Positions 63,801 through 64,000 of a stretch of 64,000 nt of DNA are shown here, one piece after another. Within the stretch, counting starts at the first letter, position 1; every line of letters starts with the position of its first letter. This DNA is from Bugulina stolonifera (lineage: Eukaryota; Bryozoa; Gymnolaemata; Cheilostomatida; Bugulidae): NCBI GenBank assembly GCA_935421135.1, contig OW285196.1, forward strand, positions 4,817,001-4,881,000. The letters are read 5' to 3'. Made by a program: the position numbers and the translations under genes. The notes under the pieces were generated by a model, which was given only the letters and a program-made list of their open reading frames with translations, made no database searches and had not been told where the DNA came from.

Positions 63801-64000
63801 CACATAGGTAGGTAATATACCAGTGTACTATATAGTAGGCATACCTCTCATCTGACACTGAAGTCTACGCTGTTCCTGTAGAAGGTGCTGACACATCTCA
63901 GTGGTGGCGTCTAACTGCTCCTTCATCTTAGAGATCATATGAGTACCAGATCCATGAGCTGCCATCGCATCACTCGTCTCTTGATTGGCTGCTATCAGAG
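51840..64000 (-). CDS. PCM1: Pericentriolar material 1 (PCM1), 5' truncated by window edge
   Basis: Twenty exons, phases consistent, about 990 residues: 64000-63845, 63408-63262, 63000-62884, 62444-62302, 61579-61474, 60993-60726, 60373-60193, 59921-59832, 59717-59412, 58769-58590, 57493-57341, 57189-57052, 56737-56619, 56200-55980, 54624-54548, 54369-54254, 53806-53698, 53527-53423, 53212-53050 and 51916-51840. PCM1 scaffolds centriolar satellites. Diagnostic stretches are NRPHFLIELFRELQ with SDYLRQRGLYSIQ, LGDTVIHLDK, IDTQMLDRRIRMIMADVIPV with LREHMDNVCSNQLL, FFQKQLFNILKDSLAKFEGR, ISEILFNELAFFKLMQDLD and KVEDLPVKLS. The C-terminal third is very acidic. The 62302 exon end uses an internal donor chosen for phase; a donor at 62267 breaks the frame. 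The coiled-coil N-terminal half lies beyond the window. Confidence 0.9.
52031..52640. repeat. 20-bp satellite, about 30 copies, PCM1 last intron
   Basis: Near-perfect tandem copies of GGTCATGTGACATATTCACA. The outer copies (52031-52140 and from 52561) read TGATATATT where the central block reads TGACATATT. Each unit has a CATGTG E-box core and the near-palindrome TGTGACATATTCACA. Confidence 0.97.
54683..54774. repeat. 92-bp foldback element in a PCM1 intron
   Basis: Arms of about 40 bases (TGATGTCAAGTAGTACATAT inward on the left; the reverse complement, ending ACATCA, on the right) pair almost perfectly around a loop of about 11 bases. It looks like a small foldback MITE. Confidence 0.88.
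54957..55976. repeat. 32-bp satellite, about 32 copies, PCM1 intron
   Basis: Tandem copies of a 32-base unit containing GTGGACACATCTCTCTATAC. Two copies carry the same extra 12-base CATACAGTAGAT insertion (near 55296 and 55661), each preceded by TAGTAGACAC and CTACACATAC variants, so part of the array was duplicated as a block. On the minus strand the array starts within a few bases of the donor of exon 56200-55980. Confidence 0.96.
58799..58935. repeat. 23-bp minisatellite, about six copies, PCM1 intron
   Basis: Copies of GTCTGCCAGAAATACTCAGT plus three bases. It lies just upstream (minus-strand sense) of the acceptor for exon 58769-58590. Confidence 0.93.
60384..60700. repeat. 21-bp minisatellite, about 14 copies, PCM1 intron
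   Basis: Copies of CCATTATATAATACAGTAAC with length and base variants. It adjoins the acceptor of exon 60373-60193 and extends the open frame of that exon artefactually. Confidence 0.93.
61192..61435. repeat. 21-bp minisatellite, about 11 copies, PCM1 intron
   Basis: Copies of GTATAGAATGTAGTATACTG with variants, between exons 61579-61474 and 60993-60726. Confidence 0.92.
61784..62091. mobile_element. Intact 308-bp hAT-like MITE
   Basis: Perfect 14-base terminal inverted repeats, CAGTGTTCGAAGTG and CACTTCGAACACTG, flanked by an exact 8-base duplication CTTTGAAC (61776-61783 and 62092-62099). Eight-base target duplications and CAG-type ends define the hAT superfamily. There is no coding capacity. 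It lies in a PCM1 intron; a second, interrupted copy is at 47954-49298. Confidence 0.93.
63422..63758. repeat. 35-bp minisatellite, about 9.5 copies, PCM1 intron
   Basis: Copies of a 35-base unit containing CAGTAGATCTACACCAGGGT. The array ends just before the acceptor of exon 63408-63262 in minus-strand sense. The last copies carry CACTAGGG and CAAAGAG variants. Confidence 0.95.

Overview
This is an intron-rich, AT-rich animal nuclear DNA window. Two deeply conserved animal genes, importin-5 and pericentriolar material 1, can be reassembled exon by exon with consistent splice phases. Compact genes, many tandem repeats and constant TACATGTA-type palindromes would suit a marine invertebrate such as a demosponge, but that placement is inference. 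No prokaryotic features (operons, ribosome binding sites, CRISPR) are present.

Layout. (1) 199-7643, minus: an 11-exon THAP-domain transposase-derived gene, running off the left edge, with a 2.8-kb inverted-repeat element in its fourth intron. (2) 9965-14107, plus: a 3-exon gene for a long disordered Glu/Gln/Pro/Ser-rich protein. (3) 16842-30052, plus: a complete 25-exon importin-5 gene (1091 residues predicted), with many minisatellites in its introns, three of which contain splice sites. (4) 31.0-43.9 kb: a tandem segmental duplication. Each unit holds a three-exon gene for a small predicted membrane protein that I do not recognise. The first unit also carries an orphan, nonsense-mutated copy of the last exon of the minus-strand gene at 43592-45228. 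(5) 46.5-51.1 kb: a transposon graveyard with two related LTR families. It includes a solo LTR nested inside a hAT-like MITE, and a 5' LTR with primer-binding site fused to a fragment of the other family. (6) 51840-64000, minus: the 3' 20 exons of a PCM1 gene, running off the right edge, with intronic satellite arrays and a second, intact copy of the hAT-like MITE.

The genes do not form a functional cluster: nuclear import (IPO5) and centriolar satellites (PCM1) are separate housekeeping roles. The main unifying feature is repeat dynamics: minisatellites that have captured 3' or 5' splice sites, a recent segmental duplication, and layered transposon insertions whose target-site duplications can still be read. 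Exon coordinates were derived by hand from GT/AG signals, reading-frame continuity and remembered family conservation; no alignment or gene-finder was run.
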